A stretch of 64,000 nt of DNA from Thiospirillum jenense (GCF_014145225.1 NZ_JABVCQ010000012.1:27875-91874), one strand, 5' to 3'. Positions 36,558 to 46,284 are shown, counted from the first letter of the stretch. A program made the numbers and translations. Notes: generated by a model not told the origin, from the letters alone.

Positions 36558-36887
36558 ATGCCAATCATCGTCACCCCCGCCGCTGCGGAACATATTCAAG
36601 CGACACTATTAGAACATGGTCAAAGTATCGGGATCCGTATTGGAACACGCAATCATGGATGCGCGGGCTATACCTATGTTGTTAATTATGCCGACTCTAT
36701 TGAAGAAAATGATAGCGTCTTTTACAGTCAAGGAATCACTATTATCGTGGACAACGATAGTTTGCCACTCGTTGATGGCACTGAAATAGACTTTTATAAA
36801 ACAAATCTATTCAGTCAAGGGCTTGAATTTTATAATCCAAATGTTAAACATCAGTGTGACTGTGGCGAATCATTTTCAGTGGAATAA
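36558..36887 (+). CDS. A-type iron-sulfur carrier (HesB/IscA family)
   Basis: A 109-residue scaffold/carrier protein. The three cluster ligands are in place: Cys in NHGCAGYTYVV, and the C-terminal pair in HQCDCGESFSV, where most homologues have CGCG. The length is standard for IscA/ErpA/SufA. It accepts a [2Fe-2S] or [4Fe-4S] cluster and passes it to target enzymes. A sufE gene follows 87 bases later. AAAGG lies close to the ATG. Which of the three paralogous groups it belongs to cannot be decided by eye. Confidence 0.87.
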   Translation: MPIIVTPAAAEHIQATLLEHGQSIGIRIGTRNHGCAGYTYVVNYADSIEENDSVFYSQGITIIVDNDSLPLVDGTEIDFYKTNLFSQGLEFYNPNVKHQCDCGESFSVE

Positions 36888-36974
36888 TCGCCTGAACGCG
36901 CCAGAATATATTCTACAGTCTCTATCATTGCATGATAAATCAAATCATAACACCACAACAACGGAGATTTAGTG

Positions 36975-37394
36975 ATGCTTGATGCGCGAATCGCAGCAAT
37001 AATTGATGACTTTGCATTATTGGATGATTGGGAAGACCGGTATCGGTATTTGGTTGAATTGGGCGAGCAATTACCAACCATGCCAACCGCGCTTAAAACC
37101 GATCATAACCAGGTTAAAGAGTGTATGAGTGTTGTGCATATTCATACCGAATATGATCCACTCCATCCAGGACAGCTGCGTCTTTACGGTGACTGTGATA
37201 CGGCAATTATTAAGGGCGCGGTCGCCTTATTAATTGAATTATGCCAGAATAAAACGCCAACCGAGGTTGAACAACTAGACATAGATGCACTGTTTTCGGG
37301 ATTAAACTTAGAAGAACATCTCAGCCCAAATCGGCATGTTGGTGTCTATGCCATCGTGAATAAAATAAAACAACAAGCACACGCGCTTGTTTGA
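36975..37394 (+). CDS. sufE: SufE-family cysteine desulfurase activator
   Basis: A 139-residue protein that accepts persulfide sulfur from a SufS/CsdA-type desulfurase. It shows the family core DDWEDRYRYLVELGEQLP, then NQVKECMSVVHI with the acceptor Cys, and the C-terminal GLNLEEHLSPNRHVGVYAIV. GGAG lies 8 bases before the ATG at 36975; a GTG one codon earlier is the longer alternative. No desulfurase gene accompanies it, so its partner is elsewhere. CsdE is the alternative name if the partner is CsdA. Confidence 0.87.
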   Translation: MLDARIAAIIDDFALLDDWEDRYRYLVELGEQLPTMPTALKTDHNQVKECMSVVHIHTEYDPLHPGQLRLYGDCDTAIIKGAVALLIELCQNKTPTEVEQLDIDALFSGLNLEEHLSPNRHVGVYAIVNKIKQQAHALV

Positions 37395-37456
37395 TCTGTG
37401 GCAACAAGATAATTTCAATTTAGTCGCATCAATCGTGTATTTATTCATTCCCTCTC

Positions 37457-38518
37457 ATGCAAGTATTCAAATTAATAACCGCCAATCGCCAGACCGTTGT
37501 GATTTTAATGTCATTATGTCTAGGCATCATGGGTGTAAAATTAACCGGTTGTCAATCCCCCGCGCTTCCGCAATTAGATTTCACCGGACCAACAATGGGC
37601 ACCTATTATGCCGTCACGCTTATTGATCCACCAGAGTCGTTAGATGCAACAGTAATACAAACCGCCATTACAACAATTTTGCAAACCGTTATCAATGAAA
37701 TTTCAACCTATGAACCCAATTCAGAATTATCTCGATTAAATCACAATCCCAGCACTGATTGGCTACCTATTTCTCTCCAGCTTTATACCATATTAGCCGA
37801 AGGACAACGATTAGCTGCAATCACCGACGGCGCCTTTGATATTACCATTGGTCCATTAGTCAATCTCTGGGGATTTGGCCCCGATAAACAGACTCGACAA
37901 ATACCCAATGCAGAGCAGATTGCATTCGCTAAAGCGCGAGTTGGTTGGAAAAAATTAACGCTTCAGCAATCACCACCAATGGTACGCAAAGCGCGTCCAG
38001 ATGTTTTTATTGATTTATCCGCATTAGGTGAAGGGGTCGGTGCGGATCGGCTTGCTGAATGGTTCAATCAACACGGTATTCAGCATTATCTAATCGCGGT
38101 GGCGGGTGCATTAAGAGTACGCGGACATAATGCGCACGGGCAACCCTGGCGCATTGCAATTGAAGCGCCTATTGCTAATCAACGCGATGTTCACCGCATG
38201 ATTCCTATGACAAATTGTGCAGTAGCGACCTCGGGTGATTATCGCAATTTCTTTGAACAAGCTGGTCAACATTATTCGCATGAAATCAATCCAGTCACCG
38301 GTCAACCAGTGAATCGGCGGCTCGGTTCAGTGACCGTAATTGGTGATGTTGGCATGACAGTTGATGGGTGGGCAACGGCATTAATGGTATTAGGTGAGCA
38401 ACGCGGTTTAGCCATTGCCGAAGCGCAAAAAATAGCGGCTTATTTCATTATTCGTGATGAACAAAATCAGTTACGCGGCCGTGCTACAACTGCATTTAAT
38501 CAACGGATTGCGCAATAA
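37457..38518 (+). CDS. apbE: FAD:protein FMN transferase ApbE (lipoprotein)
   Basis: A 353-residue flavin transferase. The N-terminus has a hydrophobic helix ending in a lipobox-like LTGCQSP, so it is probably anchored in the periplasmic face of a membrane. Family motifs are GPTMGTYYAVT, GAFDITIGPLVNLWGFGP and VAGALRVRG, plus the C-terminal TVIGDVGMTVDGWATAL, with Asp residues that bind magnesium. ApbE attaches FMN to Thr of NqrB/C or RnfG/D-type subunits. No such target is encoded nearby. No good ribosome site is visible before the ATG. Confidence 0.9.
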   Translation: MQVFKLITANRQTVVILMSLCLGIMGVKLTGCQSPALPQLDFTGPTMGTYYAVTLIDPPESLDATVIQTAITTILQTVINEISTYEPNSELSRLNHNPSTDWLPISLQLYTILAEGQRLAAITDGAFDITIGPLVNLWGFGPDKQTRQIPNAEQIAFAKARVGWKKLTLQQSPPMVRKARPDVFIDLSALGEGVGADRLAEWFNQHGIQHYLIAVAGALRVRGHNAHGQPWRIAIEAPIANQRDVHRMIPMTNCAVATSGDYRNFFEQAGQHYSHEINPVTGQPVNRRLGSVTVIGDVGMTVDGWATALMVLGEQRGLAIAEAQKIAAYFIIRDEQNQLRGRATTAFNQRIAQ

Positions 38519-38543
38519 ACATAGCCCCATGTTTCAATCGCTG

Positions 38544-39020
38544 TTAATACACCTTGCCCTCTCGCTGTAACTCGTTCATTTGGCGTTGTGATAATGGATG
38601 ACCGAGTGCGGCTGCTTTGGCAATCCACATAATCCCAAGATTATCATCCTGTGGCCGCCCCCGCCCTTCAATAATACAAGTACCCAAAAGATTCATGGCA
38701 TCAACATGATCGCGTTTAACGGCCAATTCCAACCAATACGCACCATGTTTTGGTTTATCATGGATTAAAAATAGCAGCGCCACTGCCACCTGCGCTGCTG
38801 CATTACCACTATCTGCTTGTGCCAATAATGGTAAATCGGTCTTCGTGAGTGGTACACATAAATACGGTTCAATTACACTAAATGGAAATAATGCTCGATT
38901 GCTGGTTGGCGGTTGTTTAATCACTTGCTTGCCAAAACGCCGCCAAATAGTGCGTTCACTTAAATCAGTCAGGGTAATAGTTGTGGGGAGACTGAATAAT
39001 AATAAGTCGGATTGATTCAT
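38544..39020 (-). CDS. Small Sel1-like repeat protein
   Basis: This 158-residue protein has two to three Sel1-like (SLR) repeats in its C-terminal half: GNAAAQVAVALLFLIHDKPKHGAYW, HVDAMNLLGTCIIEGRG and NLGIMWIAKAAALGHPLS. There is no signal peptide. Such short alpha/alpha-repeat proteins act as interaction modules. It diverges from the radical SAM fusion gene, with only 80 bases between starts, so shared regulation is possible. Function unknown. Confidence 0.7.
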   Translation of the reverse strand: MNQSDLLLFSLPTTITLTDLSERTIWRRFGKQVIKQPPTSNRALFPFSVIEPYLCVPLTKTDLPLLAQADSGNAAAQVAVALLFLIHDKPKHGAYWLELAVKRDHVDAMNLLGTCIIEGRGRPQDDNLGIMWIAKAAALGHPLSQRQMNELQREGKVY

Positions 39021-39100
39021 TGGTATTCACCGCTGTAGCGATTTGTAAATTGGTCATCGTTAACATAGCACACAATACGCTGTTTAATTAATTATCTATT

Positions 39101-41812
39101 ATGTCTGAATCATCTGTCATCCTGCCAATGTGGTGGGGAAATCGCATTGAATCTATTCAACAATACATTGGTGCCGCGAATGGTGATTGCCGTCCACAAT
39201 GGCCATTGGAATTGTTTTTAGAAGTCAGTAATGTGTGTGATTTGCGCTGTGCCATGTGTCCAACCTTTTCTGGTTTAAGTCCCAGTCGGTTTTTTTCCAT
39301 TAAAGAACAAGAACGCGGGTTTCTGGATTTTGCCACGTTAAAAAATCAATTAGACGCCATTTTGCAACGCGCTTTAATTGTGCATTGTTTTAGTTACGGT
39401 GAACCAACATTACACCCGCATTTTAATGAGATTTTAGAACAACTAAGCCACTATCGTGTGTTAATTGATTTTTTCACGAATGGAATGCACTTAAATACTG
39501 CGCTCTGTGAACAATTAGTTCAGTGTCATGTCTTTGCCATCACGGTGAGTTTTTCTGGTGCAAATAAAGCGGATTATGAAAGCATTTATTTGGAGAGTGA
39601 TTTTGACCAGGTGTTAAATGGATTACGTCAATTAACTGATGTAAAACGCGCTCATAATAGCGCCTATCCCAGAATAGAAATTAACTCACTGGCATTTGAA
39701 CATCATGTCCAAAACCTGCCGGACTTTGTTGATTTAATGGCCAGTTGCGGCGCTGAAATCATTCATTTAAAAACTTTACAAACCTTTGAAACGACAAAAG
39801 AATTACGCGGGCATTGTTCAATATTTCGCCACTGGATTGATGGGCAATTTATTCAATCTGCACAGGAACATGCTAAACAACATGGCATCATTTTATCGTG
39901 TGAACAGTATTTACGCACTGCTGTTAACGATGAGACGAGTTGGCAACAAAAACGCGGTGATGTGACCGCCACTTTGCCATTAAATCAATTAGCCAATCAC
40001 GCCCAACAGATTGAACCAACCCGCCCGCCTATTGGTTATCAAACACCGCCAACGGTGAATTGCATGACGCTGTCACCGACTGAACTGGCAGCCGTATTGC
40101 GCTTTGAACCGTTAATCAACAGCAGCGATCAAACTGCGCCGTTTTATTGTTTTGAACCATTCAAAACCATGTATATTCGGCGCAGCGGTGATATTAAACC
40201 CTGTTGTTTTGCACAAGATCAAACCGCGCCGACGCTGGGACAATTAAATACCAATAGCGCGGTTGCGATTTGGAATGGTGCGCCCTGGCAGGCAATACGC
40301 GATGGAATTATACAACAGCGTTATCCGCAAGCATTATGCGAAATCTGTTTGCGCGATCAATACGGGCCGCGTCAACAGGTTATTCCCGATCAATTACAAC
40401 AATACCAACGTTGGTTATCCCAAACTTGGCAAATTGAATTACCTTTCATAATACCAAACACCACTTTACCAAATCATAAAATTGTGCAATGTTGGCAGCG
40501 CACAACGGATGAACAAACATTATTAGCAACCATTCGCCGTTTAACCCCGTTTGGCGTATCTAAACACTGGTTGACTGGTCATTTAGATGGCTTAAATCAT
40601 TATTATTTGCATGGCTGGTTATATTCGCCACAGACGCCTAAATTACGCCTCCGCGTGACGGTGAATGTTAATGGTCAAATGTGGAAAACGCTTATTGCCG
40701 ACCAATTACGCGAGGATGTCAAAGCTGCCGGGCATGGCGATGGTCAATATGGTTTTGGCATCTTAATACCCGATTGGCCGAGCGGTACTTTAATTGAAGT
40801 CTATCTTGCTGATACACCATGGTTATTAGGACGAATTGAAACCACAACCGCAACCGATACGCAAAACAACGCACCGTCTTCAATTGTACCAGTTGACTTA
40901 CTGGGCGATCCTCTTTTATTCCCAGTTGAATTACCCACCGGTCATGAGTCAGAATGCAGTCATAATACTTCAGCGCCACCGCAGGCGCTGTTATTACCCT
41001 ATGATGCCGGTATTTACGAACAAGAAATTTTGCGCTATTTTCATCAATCACCATCAGACCTTGCCGCCGAAATCACAGCACTGGTTAATTCAGGTGCTAT
41101 TCTAAATAGACCGCTAGTGGTAATTGCGTTTACGAATCGCAGCGGGTCAAATTTATTAGCTGAATCATTAGCGGCAACGGGATTAGTCACCTGTGCTGAA
41201 GAGGCGCTTAATTTGTCTCAGGTAATTAATACTTGTGACGATTTACACTTGACTCAATTGGGGGACTATTTTGTTAAACTGCATCATACTGAACCTGAAA
41301 CGCCGGCGCTGGCGATTAAGTTAAGTTGGGATCAATTATATTTTTTAACGCACATTGGAGTGTTACCGTATTTATGGCCAGATGTGCGATTTATGTGGAT
41401 GATGCGAGCGGATTTATTAGCACAGTCATTATCACTGTGCGTGGCGCGGCAAATGCAGTGTTGGAAAGGTGCTTATCCAACGGTATTATTAAATCAACAT
41501 CTTGCCACGCTCACGGCGGCCGATTTAATTGCTCCATTAAATGAGATTACCGAAGCACACCGTCAATTTTGGCGTTGGTTTGCAGTTTATGGCATTGAGC
41601 CGGTAATCGTGGAATACAACGAATTAACCGCGGCGCCAATGGTTGAGACGCGACGGGTATTGACTGAATTAAATCTGTTGCCGAACGGGTGGCAATGGCA
41701 ATTTGATGCGACGCGCATTCAAATCATTAAACAGCGCACACCTGCAATGGAGCAGTGTTTATTAAGATTGCGTCAACAACTGCAATTATTTCCCGAACTG
41801 CATCATTATTAA
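39101..41812 (+). CDS. Radical SAM/SPASM - middle beta domain - Stf0-like sulfotransferase fusion
   Basis: A 903-residue three-domain protein. Residues ~35-260 are a radical SAM domain; Cys46, Cys50 and Cys53 form CxxxCxxC (VCDLRCAMCPT), and SYGEPTLHPHF supplies the GGE-like segment. A SPASM-type Cys-rich region follows at ~345-425 (IKPCCFAQD, LCEICLRDQYG). Residues ~490-577 are a beta-rich domain (TGHLDGLNHYYLHGWLYSP, GHGDGQYGFGILIPDW) of a type seen attached to glycosyltransferases. Residues ~665-903 resemble Stf0 sulfotransferases, with PAPS-loop FTNRSGSNLLAE and MMRADLLAQSLSLCVARQM. I know no described system with this combination. It could modify and sulfate a glycan, lipid or peptide; the substrate is unknown. 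Confidence 0.82.
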   Translation: MSESSVILPMWWGNRIESIQQYIGAANGDCRPQWPLELFLEVSNVCDLRCAMCPTFSGLSPSRFFSIKEQERGFLDFATLKNQLDAILQRALIVHCFSYGEPTLHPHFNEILEQLSHYRVLIDFFTNGMHLNTALCEQLVQCHVFAITVSFSGANKADYESIYLESDFDQVLNGLRQLTDVKRAHNSAYPRIEINSLAFEHHVQNLPDFVDLMASCGAEIIHLKTLQTFETTKELRGHCSIFRHWIDGQFIQSAQEHAKQHGIILSCEQYLRTAVNDETSWQQKRGDVTATLPLNQLANHAQQIEPTRPPIGYQTPPTVNCMTLSPTELAAVLRFEPLINSSDQTAPFYCFEPFKTMYIRRSGDIKPCCFAQDQTAPTLGQLNTNSAVAIWNGAPWQAIRDGIIQQRYPQALCEICLRDQYGPRQQVIPDQLQQYQRWLSQTWQIELPFIIPNTTLPNHKIVQCWQRTTDEQTLLATIRRLTPFGVSKHWLTGHLDGLNHYYLHGWLYSPQTPKLRLRVTVNVNGQMWKTLIADQLREDVKAAGHGDGQYGFGILIPDWPSGTLIEVYLADTPWLLGRIETTTATDTQNNAPSSIVPVDLLGDPLLFPVELPTGHESECSHNTSAPPQALLLPYDAGIYEQEILRYFHQSPSDLAAEITALVNSGAILNRPLVVIAFTNRSGSNLLAESLAATGLVTCAEEALNLSQVINTCDDLHLTQLGDYFVKLHHTEPETPALAIKLSWDQLYFLTHIGVLPYLWPDVRFMWMMRADLLAQSLSLCVARQMQCWKGAYPTVLLNQHLATLTAADLIAPLNEITEAHRQFWRWFAVYGIEPVIVEYNELTAAPMVETRRVLTELNLLPNGWQWQFDATRIQIIKQRTPAMEQCLLRLRQQLQLFPELHHY

Positions 41813-41853
41813 CAATTAAGCTCCGCTATGGATGAATGAATGGCTTGCATGTT

Positions 41854-41877
41854 CGCTATATTTACGTTAGTATAACG
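41854..41877. promoter_or_regulatory. ModE operator
   Basis: CGCTATAT at 41854-41861 and GTATAACG at 41870-41877 are imperfect inverted half-sites separated by 8 bases. They closely match the known ModE box, CGNTATAT with its inverted partner TATAACG. The site ends 25 bases before the modE start, the right place for molybdate-dependent repression of modE-modD-modA and formerly of modB-modC. Confidence 0.7.
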
Positions 41878-41902
41878 CCGTCACATTTGGTAGCAAACCC
41901 CC

Positions 41903-42715
41903 ATGCCCTATTCACTTGCAAATGATCTAGCCGCCGGTGCAGCGCTGCGGTTTGATTTGAAACAACAGCGTTTTGCTGGTCATGGCCGAATTGAATTATT
42001 ACGGCGCATTGGTGAGACGGGTTCAATCTCACAAGCGGCAAAAGCAATGAACATGTCGTATAAACAGGCATGGGATGCGGTGGATGCAATGAATAATTTA
42101 GCCGCCGAACCATTAGTACAGCGGCAGGCGGGTGGACGGCACGGCGGCGGCACGACATTAACACCCGCTGGGCAACAATTGATTACCATTTATGAAGCAG
42201 CCGAAGCGGTGCATCGGCGTTTTTTAATACAACTTAGTCAACAATTGCACGATGTCGCGCAATTTAATCAATTATTAGGAGTGATGCACATGAAAGTCAG
42301 TGCGCGCAATTATTTACGCGGCGTGGTCACGGCAATTAAAACCGGCCCCGTCAATGCCGAAGTCACGCTTGATTTGAATGGTACGCCATTAGTGGCGATC
42401 ATTACGCAAGAGAGCGTTGAATCATTAGGTTTGACCATTGGTAGTGAAGCGTTTGCGTTAATTAAAGCGTCATTTGTCATTTTAACGACAGCCGACGGTG
42501 GATTGAAAACTTCAGCGCGTAATCGGTTATGCGGGACGGTTGAACGCATTAACACCGGGGCAATTAACTCAGAAGTAGTTTTAGCACTCGATGGCGGTGC
42601 TCGTTTAACTGCGATTATTACTAATGACAGCGCAGTTGAATTAGCTTTGACGGTCGGCAAGCGAGCGTGTGCGTTAATTAAAGCGCCACATGTTATTTTA
42701 GCGGTACAGGATTAA
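41903..42715 (+). CDS. modE: Molybdate-responsive transcriptional regulator
   Basis: The 270-residue protein has a LysR-type winged helix at ~25-110 (RIGETGSISQAAKAMNMSYK, GGRHGGGTTLTPAGQQL) and two tandem Mop (molybdate-binding) domains. The first is SARNYLRGVVTAIKTGPVNA; the second SARNRLCGTVERINTGAINS. This is the full ModE architecture. ModE with bound molybdate represses molybdate uptake genes. Its own gene heads the operon, behind the operator at 41854, so autoregulation is likely. Confidence 0.93.
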   Translation: MPYSLANDLAAGAALRFDLKQQRFAGHGRIELLRRIGETGSISQAAKAMNMSYKQAWDAVDAMNNLAAEPLVQRQAGGRHGGGTTLTPAGQQLITIYEAAEAVHRRFLIQLSQQLHDVAQFNQLLGVMHMKVSARNYLRGVVTAIKTGPVNAEVTLDLNGTPLVAIITQESVESLGLTIGSEAFALIKASFVILTTADGGLKTSARNRLCGTVERINTGAINSEVVLALDGGARLTAIITNDSAVELALTVGKRACALIKAPHVILAVQD

Positions 42716-42723
42716 CCATTGCC

Positions 42724-43575
42724 ATGTTAGCAGTGACGCATTGCGTATTAGATGATGCCGCATTACAGCATTTGTTAATAGAAGATGTGCCCTATGGTGA
42801 TTTAACCACTGAGGCGCTCGCTATTAGTGAACGGGCGGCGCGTATTCAATTCACAGCGCGGGATGCGATGACGGTGTGCGGTACGGAGGAGGCGCGGCGG
42901 TTGTGTGAATTGTGTGGCGCGACCGCAACATTGCACACGCCATCGGGTCAGGTCGCGCCGCCGGGGACGCTGTTACTCACGGCTGACGGCACTGTGGCGG
43001 CGGTGCATCATGTGTGGAAAACAGCACAGACGTTGCTGGAATGGTGCGCGGGCGTGGCGACGCGGGCGGCGGCGATCCAAACGGCGGCGATTTGCGGGCA
43101 TCCTGACGCCATCGTCGCCGTAACGCGCAAAAATGTGCCGGGTGTGCGGCAGTTGGCGGTTAAGGCGTGTCGCGCTGGTGGCGCGGTGATGCACCGCTGC
43201 GGCTTGTCAGAAACGGTGCTGATTTTCGCCGAACATCGCCAATTTTTGGGCGATGAGTCGCCAAATACCACGCTGGCGCGGTTGCGGCGGCAGTGCCCCG
43301 AAAAGCGCATTGTGGTCGAGGTCAATACGCCCGCCGAGGCGCTGCAATGGGCAAATGCGGACGTGTTGCAATTGGAGAAATTCACGCCGGCGGCGGTCGC
43401 GGAAGTTGTTGATTTAACGGCACAATTGAATACGTCGCCATTGATTGCAGCCGCCGGTGGTATTCATGCCGATAATGCCGCTGATTACGCTCGGGCGGGC
43501 GCTCGGTTATTAGTGACCAGTGCGCCGCATATTGCACCACCGCGTGATGTGCAGGTACGTTTTCATTGCGCATGA
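42724..43575 (+). CDS. modD: ModD protein (nicotinate phosphoribosyltransferase-like)
   Basis: A 283-residue protein homologous to quinolinate phosphoribosyltransferase NadC: LIEDVPYGDLTTEAL at the start, AVTRKNVPGVRQLAVKA with basic phosphate-binding residues, and LLEWCAGVATRA. The ModD subgroup is recognised by linkage to mod genes; its role in molybdate uptake is not established. It starts 8 bases after modE. The gene becomes much more GC-rich in its middle, unlike modE and modA. Confidence 0.88.
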   Translation: MLAVTHCVLDDAALQHLLIEDVPYGDLTTEALAISERAARIQFTARDAMTVCGTEEARRLCELCGATATLHTPSGQVAPPGTLLLTADGTVAAVHHVWKTAQTLLEWCAGVATRAAAIQTAAICGHPDAIVAVTRKNVPGVRQLAVKACRAGGAVMHRCGLSETVLIFAEHRQFLGDESPNTTLARLRRQCPEKRIVVEVNTPAEALQWANADVLQLEKFTPAAVAEVVDLTAQLNTSPLIAAAGGIHADNAADYARAGARLLVTSAPHIAPPRDVQVRFHCA

Positions 43576-43643
43576 TAATTCGTTTTTCATTGCCCGCATG
43601 AGTGGGTTTTGTTTTGACAGGCGCTCTATCTTTTTTAACATAA

Positions 43644-44393
<750 letters not shown>

Positions 44394-44419
44394 TCAATTG
44401 AATGACACTCCGTCCAGCG

Positions 44420-44456
44420 TTGTGTTATTTCATGGAGCAATGACTAATGTCAAATA
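44420..44456. repeat. 37-bp direct repeat, left copy
   Basis: This segment matches 45675-45711 at 36 of 37 positions (T versus C at 44445/45700). It includes an ATGTCAAATA start that reads MSN and then runs into TGA at 44477-44479, so it looks like the leftover 5' end of a Uma2-type gene. Upstream, the left copy lacks the TGGGAACGCGCTA half of the REP hairpin that precedes the right copy. Confidence 0.85.
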
Positions 44457-44516
44457 AAGCATTTTATGATATGTTTTGAAGCGTTGATAGGTAACAACGC
44501 AATTTAGGATCAAAAA

Positions 44517-45627
44517 ATGCCAATCCCTGAAATTTCAAAAGCTAATGTTCTCGCCGCACTTAAAAAGATAGATCAAGAAGGTGTGCCTAATAACCGACAC
44601 TCAACTCGGTACTGCCTAGTGTATAGCGGTCACCGCTATCCTCCTAAATATGTAGTTTCATTAGCTGTACACGATGCTACTGGAACAGAACTTGATTCTA
44701 GCCAATTCAGTGGTGGAGTAGAAACAAATTCACTATTGCAAAATTTAGGATTCTCTATTGTCAATATCAGGTATGCTAATGATAAGGTTGATGCACATTC
44801 CACAGAATACCAGAATTCATTGATAGGCCGAATTGTAGTTGACTGGCAGCCTAATAATACGTCCGCTGCACAAGCGATACTACTTGATTTGCTTAAAAAT
44901 CACTGGCAGCAAGGTTTGCATCTCAAATTTCTTATTACGCAAGGTGGTTTCGTCAAAATTTTATTTCCTTCTACATGGCATGGGCTGGAATTCAAATGAA
45001 AATGATCTGGAAACTTTGAAAACACATGCCCAAAAAGCACTTGCTAAAACGCTAACAGAAGAAGTGCGCAAAGCAGCTAAAGGAAAAATAGATGTTTTGA
45101 CTATTGGAATTGATCTTATCGCTAATGATGAGAGTGAGAGACACGCAGAACTCGTAGCGGTATGTGAACTTGCCAGTGGATACGTCTTCTGGACAGGCAA
45201 GTCGTATCCAACGGGCGCTCAGGAGCGCCATCTCATTCAGGTGGTCGATCTTAAAACTCACTTGCTTAAGATCGCTGGTGAACAAGTATTTGTTCTTGGT
45301 TGCCATGATCTCAATATGTTTAGCCCACGAGGTCGCGCAAATCAGAAAACAAAGGGGCGTAGGTGGCAACGCTGCGAAGAAACGATAACGCTCGCAAAGC
45401 AATTCCAACCAACAATCGTTTTACAGCATCCACATAGCACTGACTCTCCCAACATTTGGCGTACAGCATGGGCTGGGCTTATACAAGAATTGCCCGACGT
45501 GAAGGCTTGGGCATCAGGTATTGCTTATCACCATTGGGATGACCAGCAAGAACCGCGTGGCTCTCTTGATGAAGTGCTAATTGCGACTCAAGGCGGAATG
45601 CAGACGGTTGATTTTATAGTGAGTTAA
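44517..45627 (+). pseudogene. McrA-head-domain protein, broken by +1 frameshift at 44982-44984
   Basis: Reading from the ATG at 44517 gives a ScoMcrA-like N-terminal head domain (residues ~1-80: IPEISKANVLAALKKID, then RYCLVYSGHRYPPKYVVSLA) and runs to a stop at 44999. The rest of the protein continues in another frame to 45627. Dropping one G from the GGG at 44982-44984 joins them as PSTWHGWNSNENDLETLK and yields 369 residues. The C-terminal part has distinctive GIDLIANDESERHAELVAV, LGCHDLNMFSPRG and LQHPHSTDSPNIWRTAW blocks that I cannot assign to a known enzyme. McrA-head proteins are often DNA-modification-dependent nucleases or defence proteins. The base composition is unlike the mod genes. 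Confidence 0.75.
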
Positions 45628-45640
45628 AGATAATACCTTT

Positions 45641-45670
45641 GATCGTTCCCTCGCTCCAGCGTGGGAACGC
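45641..45670. repeat. REP-like palindrome, copy 3
   Basis: GATCGTTCCCTCGCTCCAGC followed by GTGGGAACGC; the arms GTTCCC and GGGAAC pair. It lies 13 bases after the stop of the McrA-head gene and just before the right-hand direct repeat. Confidence 0.8.
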
Positions 45671-45674
45671 GCTA

Positions 45675-45711
45675 TTGTGTTATTTCATGGAGCAATGACC
45701 AATGTCAAATA
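45675..45711. repeat. 37-bp direct repeat, right copy
   Basis: Partner of 44420-44456, separated from it by 1218 bases. Here the ATG is the genuine start of the Uma2 gene, with GGAG 10 bases upstream. Confidence 0.85.
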
Positions 45712-46256
45712 CTGCCTTGATTGAACATTACTCCGTTGATGTTTACCGTCAATGGGAAGGTGATTGGGAATTGATTCGCGGGATGCCGGTGGCAATGGCA
45801 CCATCGCCCGGCATTGCACATCAGCACACCAGCGGCCGCTTATTTGCACAATTTGATCGCGCTTTAGCGAATTGTTCTCAATGCACGGTGCTGTATGAAA
45901 TTGACGTAGAGTTTGCCGCTGATACCGTCATCCGCCCGGATGTGATTATTATTTGTTTTAATCCCGAAGGCGACCGCATTGTGCGCGCTCCAACGTTAAT
46001 TGCCGAAGTCGTGTCACCGAGTACGGTGCGCCGCGATGAACAGACTAAATTTCAATTATACCGCGATGAAGGTGTGAGTTATTATTTATTACTCTATCCG
46101 CAACTTGCGAAAATGAAAGTGTATCGGTTAATTGACGGGGATTATCGCAAAGTGGGTGATTTTCACCGCGAAACCTGCCCAATTGAATTACCGCACTGCA
46201 CGATTGAATTGGATTGTGGACAATTGTGGCCGCACCGCCCAACTGACGCGAATTGA
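45702..46256 (+). CDS. Uma2-family (DUF820) restriction-endonuclease-like protein
   Basis: A 184-residue PD-(D/E)XK-fold protein: TVIRPDVIIICF supplies the Asp, LIAEVVSPSTVRRDEQTKF the Glu-x-Val, and YRDEGVSYYLLLYPQ follows as in all Uma2 proteins. The family is expanded in cyanobacteria and some filamentous gammaproteobacteria, and its function is unclear. It lies inside the mod operon, between REP-like copies 3 and 4, and has GGAG well placed before its start. It is unlikely to take part in molybdate uptake. Confidence 0.85.
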   Translation: MSNTALIEHYSVDVYRQWEGDWELIRGMPVAMAPSPGIAHQHTSGRLFAQFDRALANCSQCTVLYEIDVEFAADTVIRPDVIIICFNPEGDRIVRAPTLIAEVVSPSTVRRDEQTKFQLYRDEGVSYYLLLYPQLAKMKVYRLIDGDYRKVGDFHRETCPIELPHCTIELDCGQLWPHRPTDAN

Positions 46257-46284
46257 TCGTTCCCACGCTCCAGCGCGGGAACGC
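46255..46284. repeat. REP-like palindrome, copy 4
   Basis: GATCGTTCCCACGCTCCAGC followed by GCGGGAACGC, the copy closest to a perfect hairpin. It overlaps the stop codon of the Uma2 gene and ends 44 bases before modB. Confidence 0.8.
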
